From the NCBI RefSeq assembly GCF_900102675.1, contig NZ_FMYX01000009.1:1-64000 (forward strand): a stretch of 64,000 nucleotides of DNA. The letters run 5' to 3'. This document shows, in pieces, positions 7,893 to 16,290 of this stretch. Position 1 is the first letter of the stretch. Each line of letters opens with the position of its first letter. A model generated the notes under the pieces. The model saw only the letters and a list, made by a program, of their open reading frames with translations, was not told the DNA's origin and did no database searches. The translations under genes were made by a program, and so were the position numbers. The DNA comes from Pseudomonas guariconensis (GTDB taxonomy: Bacteria; Pseudomonadota; Gammaproteobacteria; Pseudomonadales; Pseudomonadaceae).

Positions 7893-9035
7893 ATGCGTAG
7901 GATGCGTTCTTTTATCGAGCGTCAGGGCATGTCCTTCGATCCGCAAACCCTTTATCGCCAGGCTATCGACGAGCATGGGTTCGTCCATGACGGCGCCCAG
8001 GCTCTGGCAGTGGACGCGCTCCAGGCGTGTTTCGAGGCGCTGCGATTGGGTAAGCCCACTTTGGGCGTGTACCTCTGGGGCCCGGTCGGGCGAGGCAAGA
8101 CCTGGCTGATGGATCAGTTCCACCGCAGTCTGCAGGTCCCGTCCCGACGCCAGCATTTCCACCACTTCATGGCCTGGGTGCACCAACGGCTGTTCCAGCT
8201 CAATGGCACCCGTGACCCCTTGCAGGCTTTGGCCAAGGCCCTGGCGACCGAGATACGCGTGTTGTGCTTCGATGAGCTGTTCGTCAGCGACATTGGCGAC
8301 GCAATCATCCTGGGTCGCCTGTTTCAGACCCTGTTCGACCAGGGGGTGATGATCGTCGCCACCTCAAACCAGCCTCCGGAGCAGCTCTACCGAGACGGTT
8401 TCAACCGTGAGCGCTTCTTGCCGGCGATCGCCGCCATCGGGCGGCACATGCGTGTGCTGAACGTGGCGGGCGAGCAGGATCATCGCCTGCATCCAGGCGC
8501 CCTTCGACAACGCTATTGGGTCGCTGAACCCGGGCGGCCCACGGCCCTGGGGGCTGTGTTCGGTCAACTGAGCCAGGACGGTCCTGCCACTGACCAGCCG
8601 TTGTCGATCGGTTCGCGGCAAATCCGCGTGATTCGTCGCAGCGAGCGGACGATCTGGTGCCATTTCAGCGAAGTGTGCGAGCAACCCTTGTCGGCGCTGG
8701 AGTTCATGGGGTTGTGCGACCGCTTTTCGGCGATTCTGGTCCAAGGCATCCCGGCATTGGGCGGTGCCCAGCGGGCGGGACGCATTGCACGTGGCACCGA
8801 AGATGGGGCCCAGCGAGTGGTGGCCGGAGACCGCGACTTGCCGACGCTGGCACCCAAGGATGACAGCGTGCGTCGCTTCATCGCCCTGGTCGACGAGTGC
8901 TACGACCGTCGGGTCGCCTTGTACCTGGAAGCCGAAGTCCCGCTCGAAGCGCTCTACACTCAAGGGTATCTGGCGTTCCCGTACCAGCGGACCCTGAGCC
9001 GGCTACGGGAGATGCAACTGCAACGCTTCGCCTGA
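7893..9035 (+). CDS. AFG1/ZapE-family ATPase
   Basis: A 380-residue AAA-like ATPase of the ZapE/AFG1 family. It has Walker A GPVGRGKTWLMDQF (about residues 63-76), Walker B VLCFDELFVSDIGDA (about 126-140), sensor-type ATSNQPPEQLYRDGF and a C-terminal half ending in the family's AYQRTxSRLxEM-like tail (FPYQRTLSRLREMQ). E. coli ZapE destabilises FtsZ polymers during division under stress. Pseudomonads usually carry the standard ZapE near the rplM/petA region, so this copy may be a paralogue (inference). Starts at 7893, 7902 or 7929 all have weak ribosome sites. The 7929 start (MSFDPQTLYRQA) best fits the family N-terminus. Confidence 0.85.
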   Translation: MRRMRSFIERQGMSFDPQTLYRQAIDEHGFVHDGAQALAVDALQACFEALRLGKPTLGVYLWGPVGRGKTWLMDQFHRSLQVPSRRQHFHHFMAWVHQRLFQLNGTRDPLQALAKALATEIRVLCFDELFVSDIGDAIILGRLFQTLFDQGVMIVATSNQPPEQLYRDGFNRERFLPAIAAIGRHMRVLNVAGEQDHRLHPGALRQRYWVAEPGRPTALGAVFGQLSQDGPATDQPLSIGSRQIRVIRRSERTIWCHFSEVCEQPLSALEFMGLCDRFSAILVQGIPALGGAQRAGRIARGTEDGAQRVVAGDRDLPTLAPKDDSVRRFIALVDECYDRRVALYLEAEVPLEALYTQGYLAFPYQRTLSRLREMQLQRFA

Positions 9036-9046
9036 AGGAGTCGACC

Positions 9047-9631
9047 ATGGAGCCGCTGTCGCATCACCTGCTGACCCAGGCCTACAACAATGGCTGGGCT
9101 AACCACCGCCTGTACAAGGCATGCCTGCAACTGACCCAGGACGAGTTCGTCGCCCCTCGTTGCAGCTTTTTTCCTTCGATCAAGGCCACGCTCAACCACC
9201 TCCTGACGGTGGACTGGTTCTACCTGCATGCGCTGGAGTGCGAGCAGCGCGGGGAGGCACCGGACCCGGACGGCGAGCGATTTTTCGAGCCCGAGCAGCC
9301 TTTTGCCACCTGTGCAGACCTGCATGCCGAGCAGGCCCAGGCCGACCACCGGCTGATTGCCTATTGCCAGCTTCTGCGCGATGACCAATTGCAACGTTAT
9401 GTGAGCATCGTGCGTCCGGATCGCCTGCAGCGTGAACAGCGCCTGCGCTTGCTGTCGCACCTGTTCGAGCATCAAATCCATCATCGTGGCCAGGTGCACG
9501 CCATGCTCAGTGATACGACGGTGCGTCCGCCTCAGCTGGACGAGTTCTTCTGTGAAGAGGAGGCTTGCCTTCGGGCCGATGACTTCGCCGAGTTGGGATG
9601 GACCGAGGCGTTGGTCTGGGGACGCTCGTAA
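9047..9631 (+). CDS. DinB-family metal-binding protein
   Basis: A 194-residue DinB/YfiT-type four-helix bundle. Three metal-binding histidines are visible: one in KATLNHLLTVDWFY (helix 2) and two in EHQIHHRGQVHAML (near residues 146-150). The opening HHLLTQAYNNGWANHRLY is typical. Members include thiol-dependent transferases; the reaction here is unknown. A strong AAGGAG lies seven bases before ATG 9047, eleven bases after the ATPase stop, so the two are one transcription unit. The name does not imply the DNA polymerase IV also called DinB. Confidence 0.88.
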   Translation: MEPLSHHLLTQAYNNGWANHRLYKACLQLTQDEFVAPRCSFFPSIKATLNHLLTVDWFYLHALECEQRGEAPDPDGERFFEPEQPFATCADLHAEQAQADHRLIAYCQLLRDDQLQRYVSIVRPDRLQREQRLRLLSHLFEHQIHHRGQVHAMLSDTTVRPPQLDEFFCEEEACLRADDFAELGWTEALVWGRS

Positions 9632-9685
9632 GGGCGGCGGTTCTCCTGCGAGACTGCTCTTGCAAGGCTCAACGTCGGACTACGG

Positions 9686-10123
9686 TCAGCGTCCGTGCAT
9701 CCAGCCCAGGGTGATCATCGCCAGTACCAGGTAGCGCCCGCCCTTGGCCAAGGTCACCAGCAGCACGAAGCGCCAGAACGGTTCACGCATGATGCCGGCG
9801 ATCAAGGTCAATGGGTCGCCGATCACCGGCATCCAGCTCAGCAGCAGCGACCATTGCCCCCAGCGCCGGTAACGCTGCTGGGCGCGCTCCAGCTGATGGG
9901 CACTGAAGGGGAACCAACGTCGATCGCGCAGGTGCTCGATGGCCCGCCCCAACAGCCAGTTGACGATCGAGCCCAGCACGTTGCCGAGGGTGGCCACCAG
10001 CAGTAACGTCGCCCAGGCTTCGGGTTGGCGCAGCAGCAACCCCACCAGCACCGCCTCCGATTGCAGTGGCAGCAAGGTGGCGGCACCGAAGGCGCTGAGA
10101 AACAGCGCCCAGAGACTGAGCAT
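9686..10123 (-). CDS. yqaA: YqaA-family (VTT/DedA-like) inner-membrane protein
   Basis: A 145-residue membrane protein with three to four hydrophobic segments. It carries the small DedA/VTT-type layout (LLPLQSEAVLVGLL; ATLGNVLGSIVNWLLGR; SWMPVIGDPLTLIAGIM). YqaA proteins are short VTT-domain relatives whose transport role is not settled; DedA proteins act in lipid flipping and membrane homeostasis. The ATG at 10123 shares a base with the TGA of the DUF411 gene (TGATG), so translation is coupled to it. An in-frame TTG one codon earlier is possible. Confidence 0.85.
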   Translation of the reverse strand: MLSLWALFLSAFGAATLLPLQSEAVLVGLLLRQPEAWATLLLVATLGNVLGSIVNWLLGRAIEHLRDRRWFPFSAHQLERAQQRYRRWGQWSLLLSWMPVIGDPLTLIAGIMREPFWRFVLLVTLAKGGRYLVLAMITLGWMHGR

Positions 10124-10551
10124 CAATAGTTGGCCAGCACTTCGTCCTTGCCTTCCTGGGTCAGGCCGATGACCTGGTAGGCGTCCTTGTGGTCACCCAT
10201 CTCCATGCCGGGCGAGCCCATGGGCATGCCCGGCACGGCGATGCCCTTGAGGTCATTGCGCTTGGCGAGCAGGCGGATCTGTTCGGCCGGCACATGACCT
10301 TCGACGAACTTGCCGTTGATCACTCCGGTATGGCAGGACGCAAGACGTGGGGCTACGCCCAGGCGCTGCTTGACCTCGCTCATGTTCGGCTCGACGTGAT
10401 CGTTGACCGTGAAGCCATTTTCCCGCAGGTGGCTGATCCATTCCTTGCAGCAGCCGCAATTGGGGTCGCGGTAGACGTCGATGGTCTCGGCGGCCTGGGC
10501 CAGGCCGGCAATCGCCAGCAGGCCGAGGGAGAACAGGTGTTTGCGCAGCAT
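10123..10551 (-). CDS. DUF411 periplasmic metal-binding protein (CopG-like)
   Basis: A 142-residue exported protein. Signal peptide MLRKHLFSLGLLAIAGLAQA is followed by a thioredoxin-like opening, IDVYRDPNCGCCKEW, with a Cys-x-Cys-Cys cluster. Then come RLASCHTGVINGKFVEGHVPA and a Met-rich tail (GIAVPGMPMGSPGMEMGDH). DUF411 proteins are linked to copper handling (CopG); the Cys and Met residues fit Cu(I) binding. It is the first gene of a two-gene unit with yqaA. There is no copper operon next to it, so the copper role is inference from family and residues. Confidence 0.87.
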   Translation of the reverse strand: MLRKHLFSLGLLAIAGLAQAAETIDVYRDPNCGCCKEWISHLRENGFTVNDHVEPNMSEVKQRLGVAPRLASCHTGVINGKFVEGHVPAEQIRLLAKRNDLKGIAVPGMPMGSPGMEMGDHKDAYQVIGLTQEGKDEVLANY

Positions 10552-10784
10552 GGTGATAGTCCTCTAGATACGCAGGCAGATACTGGCGTCTGGATGGGCC
10601 GCTTGCATGTCCGCGATGTGCTGGGACACGCGCGAACAGCGTGTCTGGAAGGGCGGCCCGTAACCCTGAATTGACCCGCAGCATAGCGTAACCGGCCTTC
10701 TGGCGCAGCGCAGTCGGTTGCCACCTGTACCGGCGGCCTGCACGATGTTCGCCTTCGCCAGCTGTCAGCGGCCTGAACGCAGCA

Positions 10785-12128
10785 TTACAGATCTGTCAGG
10801 CGCTTGTGCTCCAATTCCAGGTCGCGCATCAGCAACCCGTATTCCAGAGAGACTTGTTCGGGAATGGGCAGGTAAACCACATGGCCATCGCCTGGCGCCA
10901 CCTGGATGGTCTGTTGATGGCGGTCGCGCAGGTGATTCAAGTCGAAGTGATAGTTGCCCCGCGGGGTCATCAGTTCCAGGTGATCGCCCACGGCAAAACG
11001 GTTCTTCACCTTGACCTCGGCCAGACCCTCCACCCGTGCGCCGGTCAGTTCGCCCACGAACTGCTGGCGCTCGGAGACCGAGTTGCCGCGTTGGTAGTTC
11101 TGGTACTCATCGTGCACATGGCGTCGCAGGAAGCCTTCGGTGTAGCCCCGTTGGGCGAGGGACTCCAGATTGCCCATCAAGCCGCGATCGAAGGGCCGTC
11201 CGGCCACGGCATCGTCGATGGCCTGACGGTAGGACTGGACGGCGCGGGCGCAGTAGAAGTGCGACTTGGTCCGGCCTTCGATCTTCAGCGAATGCACACC
11301 CATTCGGGTGAGCCGCTCCACGTGCTGGATGGCGCGCAGGTCCTTGGCATTCATGATGTAGGTGCCATGTTCGTCTTCGAAGGCTGGCATTTCTTCGCCT
11401 GGGCGGTTGCTTTCCTGAAGCAGGAACGCCTGCTCGGTCGGCGCGCCGATGCCCAGGGTCGGCTCGACCTGCTGGACGATTTCACCGGTGGCGTTCTCTG
11501 TGGCTGGGGTGGCTTGGTATTTCCAGCGGCAGGCATTGGTGCAGGTGCCCTGGTTGGCGTCTCGACGGTTCAGGTAGCCAGACAGCAGGCAGCGACCGGA
11601 GTAGGCCATGCACAGGGCACCGTGGACGAACACTTCCAGCTCCATGTCGGGCACGTGCTGGCGGATTTCCTCGATCTCTTCGAGCGACAACTCGCGCGAG
11701 AGAATCACCCGGCTAAGGCCGAGCTGCTTCCAGAACTCGACACTGGCCCAATTCACCGTGTTGGCCTGCACCGAGAGGTGGATCGGCATCTGCGGGAAGT
11801 GCTGGCGAACCAGCATGATCAAGCCCGGGTCGGACATGATCAGGGCGTCGGGCGCCATCTCGATGACCGGGGCGAGGTCCTTGATGAAGGTCTTGAGCTT
11901 GGCATTGTGCGGCGCAATGTTGACCACCACGTAGAAGCGCTTGCCCAAGGCATGCGCCTCGCGGATACCCAGCGCCAGGTTGGCGTGGTCGAACTCGTTG
12001 TTGCGCACGCGCAGGCTGTAGCGCGGCTGGCCAGCATAGACCGCATCGGCACCGTAGGCGAAGGCGTAGCGCAGGGTCTTGAGGGTGCCGGCGGGAGCCA
12101 GCAGTTCGGGCTTGGCGGGAGGGGTCAT
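10785..12128 (-). CDS. trhP: U32-family tRNA uridine-34 hydroxylation protein TrhP (YegQ)
   Basis: TrhP (YegQ) carries out O2-independent, prephenate-dependent 5-hydroxylation of wobble uridine in tRNAs. The 447-residue product opens PELLAPAGTLKTLRYAFAYGADAVYAG as in the U32 family. It has the U32 signature region EVFVHGALCMAYSGRCLLSGYL and the cysteines of the Fe-S cluster (ALC, GRC, GTCTNACRWKY). A 40-residue stretch (about 208-248) before TYIMNAKDLRAI is longer than I recall for E. coli. Older annotations call it a collagenase-like peptidase. It is divergent from the AI-2E transporter. A perfect ANR-type box sits in its promoter, which suits the O2-independent route. Confidence 0.88.
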   Translation of the reverse strand: MTPPAKPELLAPAGTLKTLRYAFAYGADAVYAGQPRYSLRVRNNEFDHANLALGIREAHALGKRFYVVVNIAPHNAKLKTFIKDLAPVIEMAPDALIMSDPGLIMLVRQHFPQMPIHLSVQANTVNWASVEFWKQLGLSRVILSRELSLEEIEEIRQHVPDMELEVFVHGALCMAYSGRCLLSGYLNRRDANQGTCTNACRWKYQATPATENATGEIVQQVEPTLGIGAPTEQAFLLQESNRPGEEMPAFEDEHGTYIMNAKDLRAIQHVERLTRMGVHSLKIEGRTKSHFYCARAVQSYRQAIDDAVAGRPFDRGLMGNLESLAQRGYTEGFLRRHVHDEYQNYQRGNSVSERQQFVGELTGARVEGLAEVKVKNRFAVGDHLELMTPRGNYHFDLNHLRDRHQQTIQVAPGDGHVVYLPIPEQVSLEYGLLMRDLELEHKRLTDL

Positions 12129-12155
12129 GTGCGCACCGGGGCAAAGGCGCGGATG

Positions 12156-12194
12156 CTAAAGCCAGCACGTCGATGCGACATTGATCTGGATCAA
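12156..12194 (-). promoter_or_regulatory. ANR/FNR box and candidate -10 for trhP
   Basis: TTGATCTGGATCAA (12181-12194) is a perfect TTGAT-N4-ATCAA palindrome. On the minus strand it is followed after 22 bases by TAGCAT, a plausible -10. The box centre is therefore about 41 bases from the expected trhP transcription start, the class II activator position. In the other direction, toward the AI-2E gene, no good -10 falls at that distance. Confidence 0.65.
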
Positions 12195-12250
12195 CGGCAC
12201 TTTTGCCCAAGCGGCGGGCACTAAAGGGATGACCCCCGCGAGAAAACTCC

Positions 12251-13312
12251 ATGAACCAGACCGCACTGCAGAACAAGGCCCTGACTGTCCTCCTGGCGTT
12301 GGTGACCATCGCCTTCCTGTGGATCTTGCTGCCGTTCTACGGTGCGGTGTTCTGGGCAGTGATCCTTGCCATCCTGTTCTCCCCGTTGCAGCGTGACCTG
12401 ATGCTGCGCTTGGGAGGACGGCGCAACCTGGCGGCAGCCTTGACGTTGCTGGTGTGCCTGCTGATCGCCATCTTGCCGGTGATCATCATTGGTACCTTGC
12501 TGGTGCAGGAGGGCGCTAGCCTGTATCAGCGCATCGAGAAGGGCGAGCTGGATATCGCCGGTCATCTGGAAGGTTTCAAGTCATTGTTGCCGGCCTTCGT
12601 CCAGAACGCCTTGGAGCGCCTGGGCATGGGCGATCTGGAAGGGCTGCGGGACAAGATCACCAAGTGGGCCACGCAAGGCAGCCAGTTCCTGGCGGGCCAG
12701 GCGTTCAGCTTTGGTCAGGGTACGTTCGATTTTCTGGTGAGTTTCGGCATCATGCTGTACCTGTTGTTTTTCTTCCTGCGAGAAGGCGGCGAGCTGGCGC
12801 GCAAGGTACGGCTGGCCGTGCCGCTTCCCGAGCAGCAAAAGCGTCGCCTGCAATTGAAGTTCAGCCGTGTGGTACGTGCCACGGTCAAGGGCAATCTGCT
12901 GGTGGCCATTACCCAGGGGGCGCTGGGTGGTCTTATCTTCTGGGTGCTGGGCATTCCCAGTGCGTTGGTCTGGGGCGTGTTGATGGCGTTTCTGTCGTTG
13001 TTGCCAGCGGTGGGGGCGGGCATTGTCTGGGCGCCGGTGGCGGTCTATTTCCTGGCCACCGGCGCAATACTGCCGGGTATTGTGTTGATCGCTTTTGGGG
13101 TACTGGTGATTGGCCTGGTGGACAACCTGCTGCGCCCGATCCTGGTGGGCAAGGACACCAAGATGCCCGACTACCTGATCCTGATTTCCACCTTGGGCGG
13201 CCTGGCGGTGTTCGGCCTCAACGGATTCGTCATCGGTCCGCTGATCGCCGCGCTATTCATGTCCAGCTGGGCGATCTTCACGAGTCGGTTGCAGGTACAG
13301 TTGCCGTCATGA
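12251..13312 (+). CDS. AI-2E family (PerM/TqsA) transporter
   Basis: A 353-residue inner-membrane protein with about eight membrane segments in the AI-2E exporter family layout. There is an N-terminal pair of helices, a cytoplasmic or periplasmic helical region (about 85-145), then GTFDFLVSFGIMLYLLFFFLREG and the conserved C-terminal block VDNLLRPILVGKDTKMPDYLILISTLGGL. Family members include TqsA and Na+/H+ antiporters, so the substrate is open. There is no AI-2 synthase nearby. The stop is four bases from the end of the convergent TonB receptor gene. Confidence 0.9.
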   Translation: MNQTALQNKALTVLLALVTIAFLWILLPFYGAVFWAVILAILFSPLQRDLMLRLGGRRNLAAALTLLVCLLIAILPVIIIGTLLVQEGASLYQRIEKGELDIAGHLEGFKSLLPAFVQNALERLGMGDLEGLRDKITKWATQGSQFLAGQAFSFGQGTFDFLVSFGIMLYLLFFFLREGGELARKVRLAVPLPEQQKRRLQLKFSRVVRATVKGNLLVAITQGALGGLIFWVLGIPSALVWGVLMAFLSLLPAVGAGIVWAPVAVYFLATGAILPGIVLIAFGVLVIGLVDNLLRPILVGKDTKMPDYLILISTLGGLAVFGLNGFVIGPLIAALFMSSWAIFTSRLQVQLPS

Positions 13313-13316
13313 CCTT

Positions 13317-15377
13317 TCAGAGAAAGCTGTAGGAAACGCCGGCGTAGACAGCAAAACCTTCGCCCGGCGTGGAGCGTGGGTTGTCCTTGCCCTGATCGTC
13401 ATACCCAGGCGTCACCGTGGCGGCATAGCGTTTGTTGGTCAGGTTGCGCAGGTCCAGCCAGGTCTGCCAGTCCTGCTTCGGAGCATTCCAGCCCAGGCGG
13501 GCGCCGAGCAGGGCGTAGGCATCGGCATGGTAGCTGTTGGCGTAGTCGACCTGGACTTTGGAGGCCATCTGGGTGTTGAGGCCTGCATAGAAGCCGCTTG
13601 GCCAGTCGTAGCGTACCTCGGCCTGGTAATAGTGCATCGGGATGCCTGGCAGGCGGTTGTCGCCGAAGGTGTCGTCGTCCCGGTAATGGAAGTCGCTGAA
13701 GGTATAGGCCTGGCGCAGGGATACCCTGCCGATGCCGGCCTGTTCCCAGAGCGTGCTGTCCAGGCTAGCCTCGACGCCTTGGTGTACGGTGGGGCTGGCG
13801 TTGAACTCCTTGGGCAGGGCGCCTTGCACGATTTCTACGGCCAGCAGTTCGTGACGTACCTGCGAGTAGTACCAGGCCAGGTCCCAACGCCCCAGCTGCG
13901 AATCGCCCCGTGCACCCAGCTCCAGCGTGGTGGCGGTCTGGTTTTGCATTTCGATCGGCTGGGTAGGGACTGTCGAGCTCCAGATTAGCGACCAAGGGTG
14001 TGCAGGTTCCACGGAGCGGCTGAGGTTGCCATACACCTGCACTTGCGGACTGATGTCGTACCGCAAGCCCAGGCGAGGCGCATAGTCCCAGTCATGCTGG
14101 CTGACCTTGCCGCCATCCTGCGGGTAGGTCACATCGCTTTCGCGGCGGGTATAGATCATCGCCAGGCCGCTGGTCAGCCATAGATCAGGCATGAGTTCCA
14201 GGTCGTTGCCGACATGCAGTACGGTGTCCGAGCCCTGGTAGCTGAAGTCCCGGGTGCGTGGGCCGAAGGCATCGCCATCGCGGACGAACTGCGAGGCGCC
14301 GCTGTTGGGCAAGTGTTTGGTGGTGCGCCAACCGATGGTGGTGTTGCTCTGATGCCCGAACAGGGTGTCGCGGCGCACATAGTTGAGGGTCCCGCTGACA
14401 TCGGTGTAGGCGACCTTGAGACGCATGGGGCCTTCGCGCAGGTCCATCGGGTAGTCGTGGTAGACCAGTCCCGCTTCCAGGCGAGCGTCATCCTCCAGGT
14501 AGAAGGTGGTCTTGTTGGCGACCCAAGTGCTACCCGGCTGCGGACGACTGTCGTCTCGGGCCAAGTAGGCTGGATTGGCTGCACGTGGATCATGCTTGAC
14601 CTGTTCTTTGGTCAGGCGTCCAGCCAGGTCGTTCTCTGTTTCGCGGTAGCGCAGGTAGAAGCGTGTTTCCAGGTTGGGATTGAAGCGATAGCCGACGTTG
14701 GCGGCGAAACCCTTGGCGCTGCCGCTGCTGTGTTCCTGATAGCCATCGTATTCGGCGTCGGTCAAGGCCACGTAGTAATCCAGATCACCCAATACCTGTC
14801 CGGAGCTCACGTGCCGATGGGCGTATCCGCGACTGCCCACTTCATAGCGCACTTGAGCAGGCGCAGCGTCGTAGCCTGTGTGGGTCACATAGTTGATCGC
14901 GCCGCCGAGGGCCAATGCCCCCCGGTCGAAGCCATTGGCGCCACGCAGCACTTCGGCACGGCTCAGCCACAGGGGTTCGAACAGCTCGTAGGGCGTGCCC
15001 CCTGGGCCCGTCAACGGCAGGCCGTCGAACATCGTGTAGACACCAGAGCCATGGGCACCGGGTGCGCGATTGATGCCTGAGCCGCGGATCGACAGTTTGA
15101 TGCCATCGTTGCCGGCCGACTGGGCGAAGACACCAGGCTGATAGGCCAGCACGTCCTGGTTGGTGGCGACGCGCCCTTGCTCGACACGTTGCATGTCGAT
15201 GAGGTTGGTAGCCCCTGGGACCTCCCGTAGGCGCTGCGCGGCAGACTCCAGCTCACTTTGCTGCTGGCCTTCGATCACGACCTGCTCCAGCTCCAAAGGC
15301 GCAGCGGCCAGTGTCGAATGGCCGGTAGCAACGACCCATAGGCCGACAGCGCAAGGGAAAGGTGAAACGGGACGCAT
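13317..15377 (-). CDS. TonB-dependent outer-membrane receptor
   Basis: A 686-residue TonB-dependent receptor. It has a signal peptide (MRPVSPFPCAVGLWVVATG and following residues to LAAA), a TonB-box-like LEQVVIEGQ, a plug domain (about 55-170; IRGSGINRAPGAHGSG, EVLRGANGFDRGALALGGAIN) and a 22-strand-type barrel ending in aromatic YSFL. ATG 15377 has GGAG eight bases upstream. The upstream extension to 15527 is not signal-like. There is no FecIR-type N-terminal signalling domain and no sigma/anti-sigma pair nearby. The ligand is unknown, probably a siderophore or other metal chelate. It is divergent from the HTH-only LuxR gene, which may control it. Confidence 0.9.
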   Translation of the reverse strand: MRPVSPFPCAVGLWVVATGHSTLAAAPLELEQVVIEGQQQSELESAAQRLREVPGATNLIDMQRVEQGRVATNQDVLAYQPGVFAQSAGNDGIKLSIRGSGINRAPGAHGSGVYTMFDGLPLTGPGGTPYELFEPLWLSRAEVLRGANGFDRGALALGGAINYVTHTGYDAAPAQVRYEVGSRGYAHRHVSSGQVLGDLDYYVALTDAEYDGYQEHSSGSAKGFAANVGYRFNPNLETRFYLRYRETENDLAGRLTKEQVKHDPRAANPAYLARDDSRPQPGSTWVANKTTFYLEDDARLEAGLVYHDYPMDLREGPMRLKVAYTDVSGTLNYVRRDTLFGHQSNTTIGWRTTKHLPNSGASQFVRDGDAFGPRTRDFSYQGSDTVLHVGNDLELMPDLWLTSGLAMIYTRRESDVTYPQDGGKVSQHDWDYAPRLGLRYDISPQVQVYGNLSRSVEPAHPWSLIWSSTVPTQPIEMQNQTATTLELGARGDSQLGRWDLAWYYSQVRHELLAVEIVQGALPKEFNASPTVHQGVEASLDSTLWEQAGIGRVSLRQAYTFSDFHYRDDDTFGDNRLPGIPMHYYQAEVRYDWPSGFYAGLNTQMASKVQVDYANSYHADAYALLGARLGWNAPKQDWQTWLDLRNLTNKRYAATVTPGYDDQGKDNPRSTPGEGFAVYAGVSYSFL

Positions 15378-15604
15378 CGTACAACTCCGGGCAGTAGGGC
15401 GGGTAACAGGTGTCAGACGTACGCAAAATCCTTCAGAGCACGTCGCTTTTATGGGGAAAAAGTGCCCCTCTGCATGTAGGACGTTTTGTGTAGGGCGCCG
15501 ATCTACAACCCTGGGCGCTGGAATCAAGCGGCGACGGCTTCGTAAGGTTCAAGCACATCAAACGTAAATGCCTTTGGGCTCTTATGACCGTAGGAGAGTG
15601 CCTC

Positions 15605-15853
15605 ATGAACCTGCAACGCCAACTGGTACCTGACGTCGACGCCGATCAGCCCATCCACCTTACCCCCAGAGAACGGGAAGTGCTGCTGTGGTGCGCCTAC
15701 GGCAAGACCTCCTGGGAAATCGGCCAAATCGTGGGCTGCAAGGAGTCAACGGTCAACTTCCATGTCAGCAATATCTTGCGCAAGTTCGCCGTGAACACCC
15801 GGGTAGCGGCGGTGATCAAGGCGATACGTTACGGCATGCTGAACAATCAGTGA
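15605..15853 (+). CDS. HTH-only LuxR-type regulator (no signal domain)
   Basis: An 82-residue protein that is little more than a LuxR/GerE DNA-binding domain. It reads LTPREREVLLWCAYGKTSWEIG, then STVNFHVSNILRKFAVNTRVAAVIKAIRYGML. The wording is that of quorum-sensing LuxR C-termini rather than of NarL response regulators. There is no autoinducer-binding or receiver domain; only 20 residues precede the HTH. ATG 15605 has AGGAG eight bases before it, so it is a complete small gene and not a fragment. It is divergent from the TonB receptor and is followed after 14 bases by an unknown gene, likely co-transcribed. Confidence 0.85.
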   Translation: MNLQRQLVPDVDADQPIHLTPREREVLLWCAYGKTSWEIGQIVGCKESTVNFHVSNILRKFAVNTRVAAVIKAIRYGMLNNQ

Positions 15854-15867
15854 GTGGAGGGCGAGCC

Positions 15868-16290
15868 GTGAGTCGGGATTCATACGTCCCATTTGAGTGC
15901 CGGCCCAAGCGCTATCTGGTCTACCACGATCCGTTCTGGCCGCGGATAGAGCTTGGGCGGTTGCGTGAGCGACTGGGGTTGTCATCGCAGGTCAGCGATA
16001 CGCGATTGGAGCTCGCCGCCAGGAGCTCGATGGAGGTTGCAGCGCGAGAGTTCGCTGATTGGCGCCGTTGCCTGCGCGAGCGTGGCTATCGGCGGCTGAT
16101 CGATGTCGACGGTCATGAGCAGGGGCGGGCACTTTCGATTTGCTATCTGCGTCTGGTGGAGGCCCGGACCCGCTGGAGCCTGGCCCAACAGGTCAGGGAA
16201 ACGACGGTGAGCGGTGCCGGTAGCGAAGCGCAGGGGGATCAATGCTTGACAGGGCGATGGGTCAATTCTTCGAGGCGACGTTCCAGCTGA
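15868..16290 (+). CDS. Unknown protein co-transcribed with the LuxR-type regulator
   Basis: A 140-residue basic cytoplasmic protein with no membrane segment. GTG 15868 has GGAGG nine bases before it and lies 14 bases after the LuxR-type stop. The body (SYVPFECRPKRYLVYHDPFWPRIELGRL; AAREFADWRRCLRERGYRRLIDVDG) has GC-rich third positions, which supports real coding. I recognise no domain. The last 52 bases overlap the 3' end of the convergent CI-like gene, so the final 17 residues (TGRWVNSSRRRSS) may be a read-through tail. The pairing suggests the product works with the small regulator. Confidence 0.65.
   Translation: MSRDSYVPFECRPKRYLVYHDPFWPRIELGRLRERLGLSSQVSDTRLELAARSSMEVAAREFADWRRCLRERGYRRLIDVDGHEQGRALSICYLRLVEARTRWSLAQQVRETTVSGAGSEAQGDQCLTGRWVNSSRRRSS

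Noticed and set aside
10806..12224. 472-codon plus-strand frame opposite trhP
   Set aside because: Antisense shadow of a well-supported gene.
13317..15527. FecIR-type cell-surface signalling at the TonB receptor
   Set aside because: The receptor lacks the N-terminal signalling domain, and no sigma/anti-sigma genes lie nearby.
15378..15604. lux-box palindrome in the LuxR/TonB divergent region
   Set aside because: Only weak partial matches were seen, so none is called.
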